From positions 62,001-126,000 of the forward strand of contig NZ_JAPFBW010000017.1 in assembly GCF_026153205.1 (NCBI RefSeq): 64,000 nucleotides of DNA, read 5' to 3'. The translations under genes were made by a program, and so were the position numbers. Source of the DNA: Aquabacterium sp. A7-Y (GTDB lineage Bacteria > Pseudomonadota > Gammaproteobacteria > Burkholderiales > Burkholderiaceae_C). The notes under the pieces are model-generated. The model was not told the origin of the DNA and did no database searches. It was given only the letters and a program-made list of their open reading frames with translations. Shown here in pieces: positions 41,863 to 51,018 of this stretch (position 1 is its first letter; every line of letters starts with the position of its first letter).

Positions 41863-44205
41863 ATGCATTACCCCCGACTCCGCGCGCCCTTGTGCGGCTG
41901 GGCGCTGGCCGTCCTGTCCTTTGCCAGCCCCCAGCTCCAAGCGGCCGACTACATGCAAGGTGTTGCAGTGTCCGGCAGCACCGCCACGATCTGGTTCAAG
42001 TCCAAGGTCAACACCAGCTGGGTCGATGCCCACTACCAGGTGAGCGGCGGCGTGCCGCAGAACGTGCGAATGAATTACGTCGCCTCGGCGCTGCGCTATG
42101 AGCACGCGGTGCCTGTCTCGGCGGGCAAGGTCCTCAGCTATTCCTTCACCTACAACAATGGCACCCCGGCCTACGACACGCCGACCTTGAGCTACACCGT
42201 GGGCGGCAGCAATCCCGCCGAGCCGCCGCCGCCGACGACGAGCGGAACGGTCTGCTTTTACGACAACGCGTCTTACGGCGGCGGCTCCTATTGCGCCGAC
42301 GCAGACAGCGGTTTTGTCGGGGCTGCGTGGAACGACAGAATCTCCTCGCTGAAGCTGCAGCCGGGCCACGAGATCGAATTGTTCGAGCACGCCAACTACG
42401 GCGGCCGCAGCCGCAAGTTGACGGCGGACGCCAGCAGCCTCGGCGACTTCGACAATGTCGTCTCCTCGTTCCGGGTGAAAAAGAGCGGGCCCGGCCTGCC
42501 CACCTCCGACACGCCGGATTTCGGTCCCAACGTGGTCATCTTCGACCCCTCCACGCCGGCCTCCACCATCCAGTCGCGTCTCGACGCGGCCTTCAGCCCG
42601 CAGGTCCTGAGCCCGACCGCGCAGTTCGGCGCCCAGCGTCATGCCTTCCTGTTCAAGCCGGGCAAGTACAGCGGCATCTGGGCCAACCTGGGTTTCTACA
42701 CCTCCATCGTGGGCCTGGGCCAAAAGCCGGACGACGTGACCATCCAGGGTAGTGTCAACGTGGACAGCGGCTGGAACTACGGCGATGCCGGCAATGCCAC
42801 CCAGAACTTCTGGCGCTCGGCCGAGAACTTCGCGCTGGTGCCGTCCGGCGGCACGAACCGCTGGGCGGTGTCGCAGGCCGCCCCGATGCGGCGTGTGCAC
42901 ATCATCGGCAACCTGCACCTGGGGCCCTCCAACCAGGACCATGGCCAGGGCTACTCCAGCGGGGGTTATCTCGCGGACAGCAAGGTCGATGGTTCGATTT
43001 CCTCCGGGTCGCAGCAACAGTGGTACACCCGCGACAGCCACATCGGCGTCTGGTACGACGGCGTGTGGAACATGGTGTTCTCGGGAGTGGTTGGCGCGCC
43101 GGCCACCAGTTTCCCGGCGGTGTGGGGCTCGGCGCCTCCGTACACCTCGCTGCCCACCACGCCGGTGTCGCGCGAGAAGCCCTTCCTCTACGTCGACGGC
43201 GCTGGCAAGTACCGCGTGTTCGTGCCCGCGCTGCGCAGCAACGCCTCGGGTGCCAGCTGGGCCAGTGGCACCACCGCCGGCAGTTCGATCCCGATGAGCC
43301 GGTTTTACGTCGCCAAGCCGGGCGACAGCGCGGCCACGCTCAACCAGGCCCTGGCCCAGGGTCTGAACCTGTTTTTCACGCCGGGCACCTACCGCCTCAA
43401 GGAGACGATCAAGGTGACCCGCGCCAACACCGTGGTGCTGGGGATCGGCTTCGCGACGCTGGTGCCCGAAAACGGGGTGACGGCGATGACGGTGGCGGAC
43501 GTGGACGGGGTCAGGATCGCCGGCCTGCTGTTCGACGCCGGCACGGTCAACAGCCCTTCCTTGCTCACCGTGGGCACGCGGGGCGCAGCCACGCGCCATG
43601 CGAGCAATCCCACCACCATCCAGGACGTGTTTTTCCGGATCGGCGGCGCGGTGGCCGGCAAAGCGAGTACCAGCCTGATCGTCAACAGCCACGACACCCT
43701 CATCGACCACATCTGGGCCTGGCGCGCCGACCATGGCAGCGCGCCGACCGGCTGGAGCGTGAATCCGGCGGACACCGGCGTGATCGTCAACGGCGATCAC
43801 GTGCTGGCCACCGGCCTGTTCGTCGAGCACTACGAGAAGTACGAGGTGATCTGGAACGGCGAGAACGGCAAGACCATCTTTTTCCAGAACGAGAAGCCGT
43901 ACGACGTGCCGGAGCAGTCGGTGTGGAGAAGCCCGGCCGGCAACGGATATGCCGCGTACAAGGTGGCCGATCACGTGAAGACGCACGAAGGCTGGGGCAT
44001 GGGCTCGTACTGCTACTTCAACGTCAATCCCAGCGTGAACCTGTTCCATGGCTTCGAGGTGCCGGACACGCCGGGCGTGCGCCTGCACAACGTGTTCACG
44101 GTCTCGCTGGGCGGGGTGGGCAGCATCACGCACATCGTCAACAAGGTCGGCGGGACCGCCCAGGGTGTGCAGACCATCCCGCAGAACCTGATCAGCTATC
44201 CCTGA
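41863..44205 (+). CDS. Secreted multidomain parallel beta-helix protein with crystallin-like domain
   Basis: Exported protein of 780 residues. A signal peptide ends near LQAAD (residue ~27). Residues ~28-120 form an Ig-like carbohydrate-binding module of the CBM56 kind (DYMQGVAVSGSTATIWF). A Pro-rich linker (AEPPPPTTSG) leads to a beta/gamma-crystallin-like domain with two Greek-key motifs (FYDNASYGGGSYC; LFEHANYGGRSRKL). The remaining ~550 residues are a right-handed beta-helix region with repeated segments such as KPGKYSGIW, FTPGTYRLKETI and LFVEHYEKYE. I recall close relatives in actinomycetes that are often misnamed adenylyl cyclase; no cyclase motif is seen. A glycan-active or glycan-binding extracellular role is the best reading. 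It follows the biosynthetic operon after 364 bases, so co-regulation is open. Confidence 0.75.
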   Translation: MHYPRLRAPLCGWALAVLSFASPQLQAADYMQGVAVSGSTATIWFKSKVNTSWVDAHYQVSGGVPQNVRMNYVASALRYEHAVPVSAGKVLSYSFTYNNGTPAYDTPTLSYTVGGSNPAEPPPPTTSGTVCFYDNASYGGGSYCADADSGFVGAAWNDRISSLKLQPGHEIELFEHANYGGRSRKLTADASSLGDFDNVVSSFRVKKSGPGLPTSDTPDFGPNVVIFDPSTPASTIQSRLDAAFSPQVLSPTAQFGAQRHAFLFKPGKYSGIWANLGFYTSIVGLGQKPDDVTIQGSVNVDSGWNYGDAGNATQNFWRSAENFALVPSGGTNRWAVSQAAPMRRVHIIGNLHLGPSNQDHGQGYSSGGYLADSKVDGSISSGSQQQWYTRDSHIGVWYDGVWNMVFSGVVGAPATSFPAVWGSAPPYTSLPTTPVSREKPFLYVDGAGKYRVFVPALRSNASGASWASGTTAGSSIPMSRFYVAKPGDSAATLNQALAQGLNLFFTPGTYRLKETIKVTRANTVVLGIGFATLVPENGVTAMTVADVDGVRIAGLLFDAGTVNSPSLLTVGTRGAATRHASNPTTIQDVFFRIGGAVAGKASTSLIVNSHDTLIDHIWAWRADHGSAPTGWSVNPADTGVIVNGDHVLATGLFVEHYEKYEVIWNGENGKTIFFQNEKPYDVPEQSVWRSPAGNGYAAYKVADHVKTHEGWGMGSYCYFNVNPSVNLFHGFEVPDTPGVRLHNVFTVSLGGVGSITHIVNKVGGTAQGVQTIPQNLISYP

Positions 44206-44229
44206 GCGACGCGAGCGGGATGTGCGATA

Positions 44230-44264
44230 GCAAAAGAAGGGGCCTCAGCGGCCCCTTCTTTTGC
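44230..44264. terminator. Bidirectional intrinsic terminator, 15-bp stem
   Basis: A perfect 15-base inverted repeat (GCAAAAGAAGGGGCC and its complement) with the 5-base loop TCAGC. The GC-rich core is flanked by A-tract on the left arm and T-tract on the right, so it can terminate transcription from both sides: the beta-helix gene ending at 44205 and the OmpA-lipoprotein gene ending at 44302. Confidence 0.92.
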
Positions 44265-44301
44265 TCGCGACGCCTCAGCGCGGCCCCCCGGGCCGCCCGG
44301 T

Positions 44302-45615
44302 TCACACGCAGTCGACCACTCTGAACTCGACCCGGCGGTCGAGCGCGTCGCGCAGGTCGTCGGTGCCCAGGCCCACCAGGGCTTCGCGCGAGCCGGCGCC
44401 TTTGGCATTCAGCCGGGCACCGAGCGCACGATTGCGCTGCTCCAGCAGGCGCACGATCTGCTCGGCGCGACGCCGCGACAGCTCTTCGTTGACCCGCGCG
44501 CTGCCGGTGCGGCTGGTATGCCCGACGACTTGGATGCAGGCCGGCACCGACGCCGCCTCGCTCGACAAGGCGCCAAGCCAGACCTGGTACTGCTGCACCA
44601 GGTCGCCCACTTCGATGAACTGCGTGCGGCCCGGCTGGAACAGCAGTTTCATCGGCAGCCGCTTGGACTCGAGGCCGGAGGCCACGAGGCGGGAGAAGGC
44701 GGCCTCGGCGGCGTCGCGGTGGCCGAGCTTCCAGCTGGTGAGGTAGAGGCCGTTCAGCACCCGCAGGTCGCCCGGTTCGGCCAGCAGCCGGGCTTCCTTG
44801 TACAAGCCGTTGGCGATGTCGATGCGGCCCTCGCCGTAGGCGATCGCGGCTTCATTGAGAACCGCCGCTGCCGGCAGGCGCGCCAGGTATTCGGGGTCGG
44901 CCGGGTCACCCACCCGGGTGTCCATCTGGCAGGAGTTGATGTAGGCCTGCACCGTCTTGTCCTTGTGCCAGGTGGGGCTGTCGCGGTAGTAGGCGAGGGG
45001 CTCGGCGTTGACCGATCCGGCGCTTGCCCGGTCGAGCCGCTTGGCGATGATGCGTTTGGTGCGCAGGTCGATCAGGCTGACCCAGATGCGGAAGGCATCG
45101 GGTGGGGTGTCGGCGCTGCCGCGCGTGTGGATCGGCGTGACGGTACCGATCAGCAGCAGGGGCTGGTCGGCCAGCGCCTGGCGCGTCAAGGGCTGCACCT
45201 GCCAGCTCGGCTCGCCGGCCTTGGCGATCGTCTCCAGCTGGGCGCCCATGCGCGCGGTGCTGGTGGTCTGGGCACCCGTGTTGGCATCGATCAAAGGATC
45301 CACCACGAGCTTGCGCGGCTCCTTGCCGAGTCGCAGTCGGGCTTCGCGGAACAGCTGCTCGCCGGCGCGTGCCACCGCGTCGTCGAAGTGCAGCGGCTGC
45401 AACTGGTCCTCGGGCACCTGCCGGGCCTCGGCGGGCAGGGCGGGGTCGGCGGGCGGAGCTGCCACCGGGTCGGCGGTGCTGTACAGCGTCGGGGCCGACG
45501 CGGCTTGCACCGGCGCGGGAGTGCTGTACGGCGCTTCGAAATTGCCGCAGGCGGCGAGCAGCGCGATGGATACGACGGCGGGAACGACGCCGAAGCATTT
45601 CGGCAGGCGGTTCAT
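44302..45615 (-). CDS. OmpA-domain outer-membrane lipoprotein
   Basis: Lipoprotein of 437 residues with a signal sequence and lipobox LLAAC, a Pro/Ala-rich linker, a central domain with repeat-like helices (AYGEGRIDIANGLYKEARLL is TPR-like), and a C-terminal OmpA-like peptidoglycan-binding domain (VVGHTSRTGSARVNEELSRR, then RRAEQIVRLL and DRRVEFRVV). The start MNRLPKCFG has AAGGAG at seven bases; an ATG 24 bases upstream is less well placed. The protein is probably anchored in the outer membrane and contacts peptidoglycan. Similar proteins occur as structural lipoproteins, but the middle domain is not one I can name. Convergent with the beta-helix gene across a shared terminator. Confidence 0.82.
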   Translation of the reverse strand: MNRLPKCFGVVPAVVSIALLAACGNFEAPYSTPAPVQAASAPTLYSTADPVAAPPADPALPAEARQVPEDQLQPLHFDDAVARAGEQLFREARLRLGKEPRKLVVDPLIDANTGAQTTSTARMGAQLETIAKAGEPSWQVQPLTRQALADQPLLLIGTVTPIHTRGSADTPPDAFRIWVSLIDLRTKRIIAKRLDRASAGSVNAEPLAYYRDSPTWHKDKTVQAYINSCQMDTRVGDPADPEYLARLPAAAVLNEAAIAYGEGRIDIANGLYKEARLLAEPGDLRVLNGLYLTSWKLGHRDAAEAAFSRLVASGLESKRLPMKLLFQPGRTQFIEVGDLVQQYQVWLGALSSEAASVPACIQVVGHTSRTGSARVNEELSRRRAEQIVRLLEQRNRALGARLNAKGAGSREALVGLGTDDLRDALDRRVEFRVVDCV

Positions 45616-46005
45616 GTCAACACTCCTTGGCATCTTCACCCGTGCCCCGGGCGCTGGGTTCGTTCACACAGAGGCAGACATCAGCGAACGAGGTGGTGTG
45701 CACAGGCACTTGAATGTTGTTACACCTTTCGGTGAAAGCTTGCCTTGCACGGGGCGCGAGCGTATGACAGGCGCGCGTTTTTCTCCTTCCTGAAAGTTAG
45801 GGGGGCGAGTTGTTCACGGGTGAAACAAGCCGATGCCGCTTGCCTTGCGCGCCAAGGAAACGGACAACGTTGCCGGCGCTTTCGACCCTTGCTGGATCGC
45901 TGGGGGTCAGTCTGCAAGCACGAGACCCGCCTGGCGCAGCAAGCGAAAGCTGTCCAACACCGGTTGATGGAGCTTGCGGCTGCGGCGGTCGGGGTCGATC
46001 AGCAG
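45616..46005. other. Intergenic region between OmpA lipoprotein and SUKH genes
   Basis: 390 bases lacking a recognisable gene on either strand. The end near 45616-45800 must hold the promoter of the lipoprotein gene. A small open frame on the minus strand (45797-46084) overlaps the SUKH gene and shows no family features. Nothing else is seen. Confidence 0.4.
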
Positions 46006-46647
46006 TCAACCTGCCTGCGCCCTGAACCTCTCGATCTCGTCCTTCAGGTGGTAAGCAGGATCGCCTGTCAGGCTGCTCATCCACTCGGAGTTCTCAGCGA
46101 AGATGATGCCCGAGTCAAGGCAGTAGATCAGATCATCGAAGTAATCACCGAGGGCGCTTCCCAGCAATGTGGTGGGCCCCATGCCCTTGACGTGAATGAA
46201 GACCTGACCCACCTTGCCGGCAGGTCCTGGGTCAAGATCCACGAAGGTCGCACAGCCACTGATGTCCGCCGCGATCGGCAGCCAGCGCCGATTGAAATAG
46301 CAAGCGCGAAAGAGGCTTGACGAATCCTCTTCGCCCCAATCTGCGTCTGACTGGTGCCTCTCGGACTCGCGATGCATGTCCCAATAGATGATGACTTCAT
46401 CCCATGGCAGTGGTGCGTGGTATGACTCGATAAGGTGGGGCATCCTCTCGCCACGCGAATCCTGCCAGTCGAGGAACGGCCGAGAGCTGTATAGATAAAA
46501 ATTCTGGATCTCAAGCGGCAGCGTGCTGCCCGTCACCTGTTCGAAGTCCGCGAAAACCTTTGGATTGACTCCTGGCACGACGCCTGCCTGCGGGGGCATA
46601 AAGCCGTGAGAGCGGAGCTTTGCCTCTAATTCCTGTACGTTTGCCAT
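46006..46647 (-). CDS. SMI1/KNR4 (SUKH) family protein
   Basis: Cytoplasmic protein of 213 residues with the SUKH fold: N-terminal PKVFADFEQVTGSTLPLEIQ corresponds to the usual start of the domain, and RRWLPIAADISGCATFVDLD with KVGQVF is the family core. SUKH proteins often act as immunity proteins to polymorphic or contact-dependent toxins in bacteria, though some have other roles. No toxin gene, Rhs element or secretion gene lies next to it, so it is either an orphan immunity gene or has a housekeeping use. Base composition looks somewhat lower in GC than its neighbours, consistent with acquisition. Confidence 0.8.
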   Translation of the reverse strand: MANVQELEAKLRSHGFMPPQAGVVPGVNPKVFADFEQVTGSTLPLEIQNFYLYSSRPFLDWQDSRGERMPHLIESYHAPLPWDEVIIYWDMHRESERHQSDADWGEEDSSSLFRACYFNRRWLPIAADISGCATFVDLDPGPAGKVGQVFIHVKGMGPTTLLGSALGDYFDDLIYCLDSGIIFAENSEWMSSLTGDPAYHLKDEIERFRAQAG

Positions 46648-46802
46648 TTTCCATCAATGGAGGGCGCTACCCTCCATTTCAGAGGGCCGAAGTCCTCAGC
46701 TCAATTACGGACGTCGCCCGGATCGGTAGGGTTTTGACTTCGGGCTGTGGACACGCCAGATCGTGCACGGTGAGGATACGAACCTGAGGGGATTCCAACC
46801 GC

Positions 46803-48743
46803 TCAGGGCCGAAGCTGCTTGAGCTTTCTCCACAGCGTGGTGCGGCTGATGCCGAGTCGGGCGCAGGCCAAGGCGCGATCGCCCTGGCAGCTGCGCAGCA
46901 CCGCGGCGATGTGCTGCAGTTCGGCGTCCTGAGCCGTCACGGGCTGTGAGCCCGCGGAGGGCGACAGCTCTTCGTCGCCGTACAGCTCCGGCGCCAGGTC
47001 GCGCAGACGCAGTTGCGCCATCGCCGGCTCTTCAGCCTGCGCACTGTAGACGGCAAGCCGCTCGATCAGGTTGTCCAGCTCGCGCACATTGCCGGGCCAG
47101 GCATGGCGATGGCCGCGGGCCAGCACCTCGTCCACCATACGAGTCATGGCGGGGGGCAGCCCGCCGGGTCTGGAGGCCAGCCTCTCGACCATGTGGCCCA
47201 CCAGCAGAGGCAGGTCCTCCAGCCGCTCACGCAGTGCCGGGACTTCCAGCCGCAGGATGTTCAGGCGGTAGTAGAGGTCGCGCCGGAATTCGCCGGCTTC
47301 CACGGCATCGGCCAGGTTGCGGTGGGTGGCGGCAATGACCCGCACATCGATCGGCGTCGGCTCGGTGGCGCCGATGCGCTGAACCTCACGCTCCTGCAGC
47401 ACGCGCAGCAGCCGCGTCTGCAGCGCCAGCGGCATCTCGCCGATTTCGTCCAGAAAGATCGTGCCGGTGTGGGCCGACTCGAACAGTCCCGCCTTGCCGC
47501 CACGCCGGGAACCGGTGAAAGCGCCTTCCTCGTAACCGAACAGCTCGCTTTCGAGCAAGGCTTCCGGGAAGGCCGCGCAGTTGACGGCGATAAAAGGCTG
47601 GCGTCGTCGCGGCCCGGCATTGTGGATGCCTTGCGCCAGCATCTCCTTGCCGGTGCCGCTTTCGCCGATGATGAGCACTGTCGCGTGACCGGCAGCGCAG
47701 CGTGCGGCGAGCGCCTTGGTCTTGAGCAGGGCAGGGCTGCTGCCCACGATCTGGTCGAGCTGGTAGCGGGTGGCGGCCCGGCGCGGCTGCCGGGTGCGCA
47801 GGCTGCGGTCCATGCGCTCGATCGCGACCGGGTCCGTGCAGGTCAGGACCGCGCCGGTCTGCACCCCCTGCTCGACGATGGGCAGACGGCTGACGACCAC
47901 CATGCGGGTGCCGAAGCGCTGCGCTTCATCGAGCGCGGGCCGCGCCTCGCGCAAGGTGTCGCGCAGGCTCAGCTCGGGAGCGACCTCGCTCAAGGGCCGG
48001 CCGAGCAGGGGCTCCGCTTCGGCATCGAGCAGCCTGGCCATGGAGGGATTCAACAGCTCAATGCGCTCCTGCATGTCGACCGCGACGACGCCGTCCCGCA
48101 ACTGGCCCAGGATGGTGTTGAGGCGCTCGCGTTTGCTCAGCTCGATGCGGGCGACGCGCGCGATCTCCACCGCGTCATCGAGTGCTTCGCGCACGGCGTC
48201 CTGCGAATAGAGGAAAACGCCGGTCATGCCGAGCTGGTCGGCCAGGTCCGCCACCAGGCCAGGTGCGACCACCACCTCGATGCCTTTGGCGCGCAGCTCG
48301 CGCACGCCATCGCTGGCCTCCTGCTCGGTCCGGTAGCTGCGCTGCTCGATGCCCAGGTGGAACAGCTCGCTGAAGCGCTGCACTTCGGCGGAGATCTCGC
48401 CATAGGTGACGAGCGCGATGCGCGACGAGATCGCGCGCGCACGGCCCAGCGCACGCATCACGTCGAACTCCCCGACCCGCACCAGCACGACCGGCATATC
48501 CAGGTGCTGGCGCAGGAAGGCGCCGTTGGAGCCCGCGGCAACCAGCACATCGACCGGCTGGGTGCGGCGCAAAGCCTCGATCGCCTGCACGGCTTCCTCG
48601 AAACCGAGGTCGAGCACCGTCACCGCGGCGCGGTCGCCGTAGCTGGGCGCGAGTTCACGCAGCAGGCTGCGGAGCCGGTGCAGGCCGACGGCCACGATGC
48701 CGGGCTGCCGATGGACGAGGGCGGGGTTGGTGACGCGTTCCAT
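46803..48743 (-). CDS. prpR: Sigma-54-dependent propionate catabolism regulator PrpR
   Basis: Activator of 646 residues that drives prp genes with sigma-54 RNA polymerase. An N-terminal PrpR_N ligand domain (senses 2-methylcitrate in studied homologues) is followed by a PAS-like region, a AAA+ domain (Walker A GESGTGKEM; GAFTGSRRGG as the sigma-54-contact loop; FLDEIGEMPLALQTRLLRVL) and a Fis-type helix-turn-helix (ALACARLGISRTTLWRKLKQ). MERVTNPALV is the chosen start; ATGs further upstream would run through the divergent control region. It is divergent from prpB across 182 bases containing two inverted repeats and a -24/-12 promoter, as expected for PrpR-controlled loci. Confidence 0.92.
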   Translation of the reverse strand: MERVTNPALVHRQPGIVAVGLHRLRSLLRELAPSYGDRAAVTVLDLGFEEAVQAIEALRRTQPVDVLVAAGSNGAFLRQHLDMPVVLVRVGEFDVMRALGRARAISSRIALVTYGEISAEVQRFSELFHLGIEQRSYRTEQEASDGVRELRAKGIEVVVAPGLVADLADQLGMTGVFLYSQDAVREALDDAVEIARVARIELSKRERLNTILGQLRDGVVAVDMQERIELLNPSMARLLDAEAEPLLGRPLSEVAPELSLRDTLREARPALDEAQRFGTRMVVVSRLPIVEQGVQTGAVLTCTDPVAIERMDRSLRTRQPRRAATRYQLDQIVGSSPALLKTKALAARCAAGHATVLIIGESGTGKEMLAQGIHNAGPRRRQPFIAVNCAAFPEALLESELFGYEEGAFTGSRRGGKAGLFESAHTGTIFLDEIGEMPLALQTRLLRVLQEREVQRIGATEPTPIDVRVIAATHRNLADAVEAGEFRRDLYYRLNILRLEVPALRERLEDLPLLVGHMVERLASRPGGLPPAMTRMVDEVLARGHRHAWPGNVRELDNLIERLAVYSAQAEEPAMAQLRLRDLAPELYGDEELSPSAGSQPVTAQDAELQHIAAVLRSCQGDRALACARLGISRTTLWRKLKQLRP

Positions 48744-48747
48744 GGTT

Positions 48748-48759
48748 TTCCAATTGGAA
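48748..48759. promoter_or_regulatory. Palindrome TTCCAATTGGAA near the prpR start
   Basis: Perfect 12-base palindrome five bases upstream of the prpR start codon. It could be a PrpR site used for autoregulation, or overlap the prpR promoter. Not sequence-identical to the other inverted repeat in this region. Confidence 0.4.
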
Positions 48760-48766
48760 CACGGAA

Positions 48767-48782
48767 GTTTCATGAATGAAAC
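48767..48782. promoter_or_regulatory. Inverted repeat GTTTCAT-GA-ATGAAAC, candidate PrpR enhancer site
   Basis: Perfect 7-base inverted repeat with a 2-base spacer about 90 bases upstream of the -24 element of the prpB promoter. The distance is right for an upstream activator site of a sigma-54 enhancer-binding protein, and PrpR is encoded next to it. PrpR is the expected ligand. Confidence 0.6.
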
Positions 48783-48870
48783 AACGCTGCTTGCCGGCAC
48801 GCCTGCCGCAGGTCCGGATTTGCGAATTCCGACAAGCACTTGGCATCCACCCGGAGCGAGAATCCGCGGC

Positions 48871-48886
48871 TGGCACGTGCCTTGCG
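48871..48886 (+). promoter_or_regulatory. Sigma-54 (-24/-12) promoter of prpB
   Basis: TGGCACGTGCCTTGCG matches the -24/-12 consensus TGGCACG-N4-TTGC[A/T] except for the final base. It lies 40 bases before the prpB start codon, downstream of the PrpR-type inverted repeat. It fits the requirement of PrpR for RpoN polymerase. Confidence 0.8.
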
Positions 48887-48925
48887 CCTGCCGAGGTGTC
48901 TTCTCTTGAACACCGAGGAACTTCC

Positions 48926-49804
48926 ATGACCCGTGCCGGCGCCGCCTTCCGTGCTGCCCTCGAGGCCGAATCGCCGCTCCAGGTGATCGGCGCGATCAAC
49001 GCCAACCACGCACTGCTCGCCCAGCGAGCGGGCTACCGGGCGATCTACCTGTCCGGCGGCGGCGTCGCGGCCGGCTCCCTCGGCATGCCCGACCTCGGCA
49101 TCAACAACCTCGACGATGTGCTCACCGACGTGCGCCGCATCACCGACGTCTGCGATCTGCCCCTGATGGTGGACATCGACACGGGCTTCGGCCCCAGCGC
49201 GTTCAACATCGCGCGCACCGTCAAGAGCCTGATCAAGTTCGGCGCCGCGGCCTGCCACATCGAGGACCAGGTGGGCGCCAAACGCTGCGGCCATCGGCCC
49301 GGCAAGGAAATCGTCTCCGCCGCCGAGATGGCCGATCGCGTCAAGGCCGCCGCCGACGCCAAGACCGATCCCGACTTTTTCCTGATCGCCCGCACCGACG
49401 CGATCGCGGTGGAGGGTGTGGATGCCGCCATCGAGCGCGCCTTGAAGTGCGTCGAGGCCGGCGCCGACGGCATCTTCGCCGAGGCCGCCTACGACCTGCC
49501 CACCTACCGGCGTTTCGTCGACGCCGTGAAGGTGCCGGTGCTCGCCAACATCACCGAGTTCGGCAAGACCCCGCTCTTCACCGTGCAGGAGCTGCGCTCG
49601 GTGAACGTCGCGATGGTGCTCTATCCGCTGAGCGCCTTCCGCGCGATGAACAAGGCCGCCGAAGCGGTCTACCAGGCGATCCGGCGCGAGGGCACGCAAC
49701 AGGGCGTGCTCGATACGATGCAGACCCGCGAGGAGCTGTACGACCGCATCGGCTACCACGCCTACGAACAACACCTGGACGCGCTGTTCGCGGCCAAGAA
49801 GTGA
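48926..49804 (+). CDS. prpB: Methylisocitrate lyase
   Basis: Cleaves 2-methylisocitrate to pyruvate and succinate, the last step of the 2-methylcitrate cycle for propionyl-CoA use; cytoplasmic. The 292-residue product has the isocitrate-lyase-superfamily barrel with the active-site loop [10 protein letters not shown] containing the catalytic Cys, preceded by [15 protein letters not shown] provides Mg-binding acids, and [17 protein letters not shown] is typical of PrpB. GAGGAA six bases upstream sets the ATG at 48926. First gene of the sigma-54-driven prpB-prpC-acnD-prpF operon. Confidence 0.95.
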   Translation: MTRAGAAFRAALEAESPLQVIGAINANHALLAQRAGYRAIYLSGGGVAAGSLGMPDLGINNLDDVLTDVRRITDVCDLPLMVDIDTGFGPSAFNIARTVKSLIKFGAAACHIEDQVGAKRCGHRPGKEIVSAAEMADRVKAAADAKTDPDFFLIARTDAIAVEGVDAAIERALKCVEAGADGIFAEAAYDLPTYRRFVDAVKVPVLANITEFGKTPLFTVQELRSVNVAMVLYPLSAFRAMNKAAEAVYQAIRREGTQQGVLDTMQTREELYDRIGYHAYEQHLDALFAAKK

Positions 49805-49826
49805 GACGACACCGGAGACGAACACC

Positions 49827-50975
49827 ATGACCGAAACCCCCGCGTTCAAGCCCAAGAAGTCCGTCGCCCTGTCGGGCACCGCCGCCGGCAACACCGCGCT
49901 GTGCACGGTGGGCCGCACCGGCAACGACTTGCATTACCGCGGCTACGACATCCTCGATGTCGCCGACGCCTGCGAATTCGAAGAGATCGCCCATCTGCTG
50001 GTGCACGGCAAGCTGCCCAACCAGGCCGAGCTCGCCAGCTACAAGGCCAAGCTCCAGTCCCTGCGTGGCGTGCCGGCGGCCCTGAAGACCGTGCTCGAGC
50101 AGCTGCCTGCCTCCAGCCACCCGATGGACGTGCTGCGCACCGCCGTCTCCACCCTCGGCTGCGTCGCGCCGGAGAAGGACGACCACAACCACCCCGGCGC
50201 GCGCGACATCGCCGACAAGCTGATGGCCAGCCTGGGCTCGGCGCTGCTCTACTGGTACCACTGGAGCCACAACGGCAGGCGCATCGAGGTGGAGACCGAC
50301 GACGACTCCATCGGCGGCCATTTCCTGCACCTGCTGCACGGCCGCAAGCCGAGCGAGGCCTGGGTCCAGGCGATGCACACCTCGCTGGTGCTCTACGCCG
50401 AGCACGAGTTCAACGCCTCCACCTTCACCGGCCGTGTCATCGCCGGCACGGGCTCGGACATGTACTCGGCCATCGCCGGCGCGATCGGCGCGCTGCGTGG
50501 TCCCAAGCACGGCGGCGCCAACGAGGTGGCCTTCGAGGTGCAGAAGCGCTACGAGACGCCCGACGAGGCTGAGGCCGACATCCGCCGCCGGGTCGAGAAC
50601 AAGGAGGTCGTGATCGGCTTCGGCCACCCCGTCTACACCGTGAGCGACCCGCGCAACAAGGTCATCAAGGAAGTGGCCCGCAAGCTCAGCGCCGAGCAGA
50701 AGAACATGAAAATGTTCAATATTGCCGAACGGCTGGAAAGCACGATGTGGGACATCAAGAAGATGTTCCCCAACCTCGACTGGTTCTCGGCGGTGAGTTA
50801 CCACATGATGGGGGTGCCGACCGCGATGTTCACGCCCCTGTTCGTGATCAGCCGCACATCCGGCTGGGCTGCCCACGTGATCGAGCAGCGCATCGACGGC
50901 AAAATCATCCGCCCGTCCGCGAACTACGTCGGGCCGGAAGATCTCCGCTTCGTGCCGATCAAGGACCGCCCGTAA
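49827..50975 (+). CDS. prpC: 2-Methylcitrate synthase
   Basis: Condenses propionyl-CoA with oxaloacetate to 2-methylcitrate. The protein has 382 residues, shorter than TCA citrate synthases, as is usual for PrpC. Citrate-synthase-fold landmarks: [20 protein letters not shown] near the start, a catalytic-His region at [43 protein letters not shown], and the C-terminal [20 protein letters not shown]. It follows prpB after 22 bases. Neighbouring prpB, acnD and prpF make the methylcitrate role rather than a TCA role the clear choice. Confidence 0.95.
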   Translation: MTETPAFKPKKSVALSGTAAGNTALCTVGRTGNDLHYRGYDILDVADACEFEEIAHLLVHGKLPNQAELASYKAKLQSLRGVPAALKTVLEQLPASSHPMDVLRTAVSTLGCVAPEKDDHNHPGARDIADKLMASLGSALLYWYHWSHNGRRIEVETDDDSIGGHFLHLLHGRKPSEAWVQAMHTSLVLYAEHEFNASTFTGRVIAGTGSDMYSAIAGAIGALRGPKHGGANEVAFEVQKRYETPDEAEADIRRRVENKEVVIGFGHPVYTVSDPRNKVIKEVARKLSAEQKNMKMFNIAERLESTMWDIKKMFPNLDWFSAVSYHMMGVPTAMFTPLFVISRTSGWAAHVIEQRIDGKIIRPSANYVGPEDLRFVPIKDRP

Positions 50976-51018
50976 GGCCGCGACCCCGGTGGATCCTGAC
51001 CCCGTTGTTTCCTCAACC

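Noticed and set aside
41863-44205. Annotation as adenylyl cyclase, a label I recall for relatives
   Set aside because: No cyclase domain motifs are seen; the protein is secreted and built of a beta-helix with binding modules.
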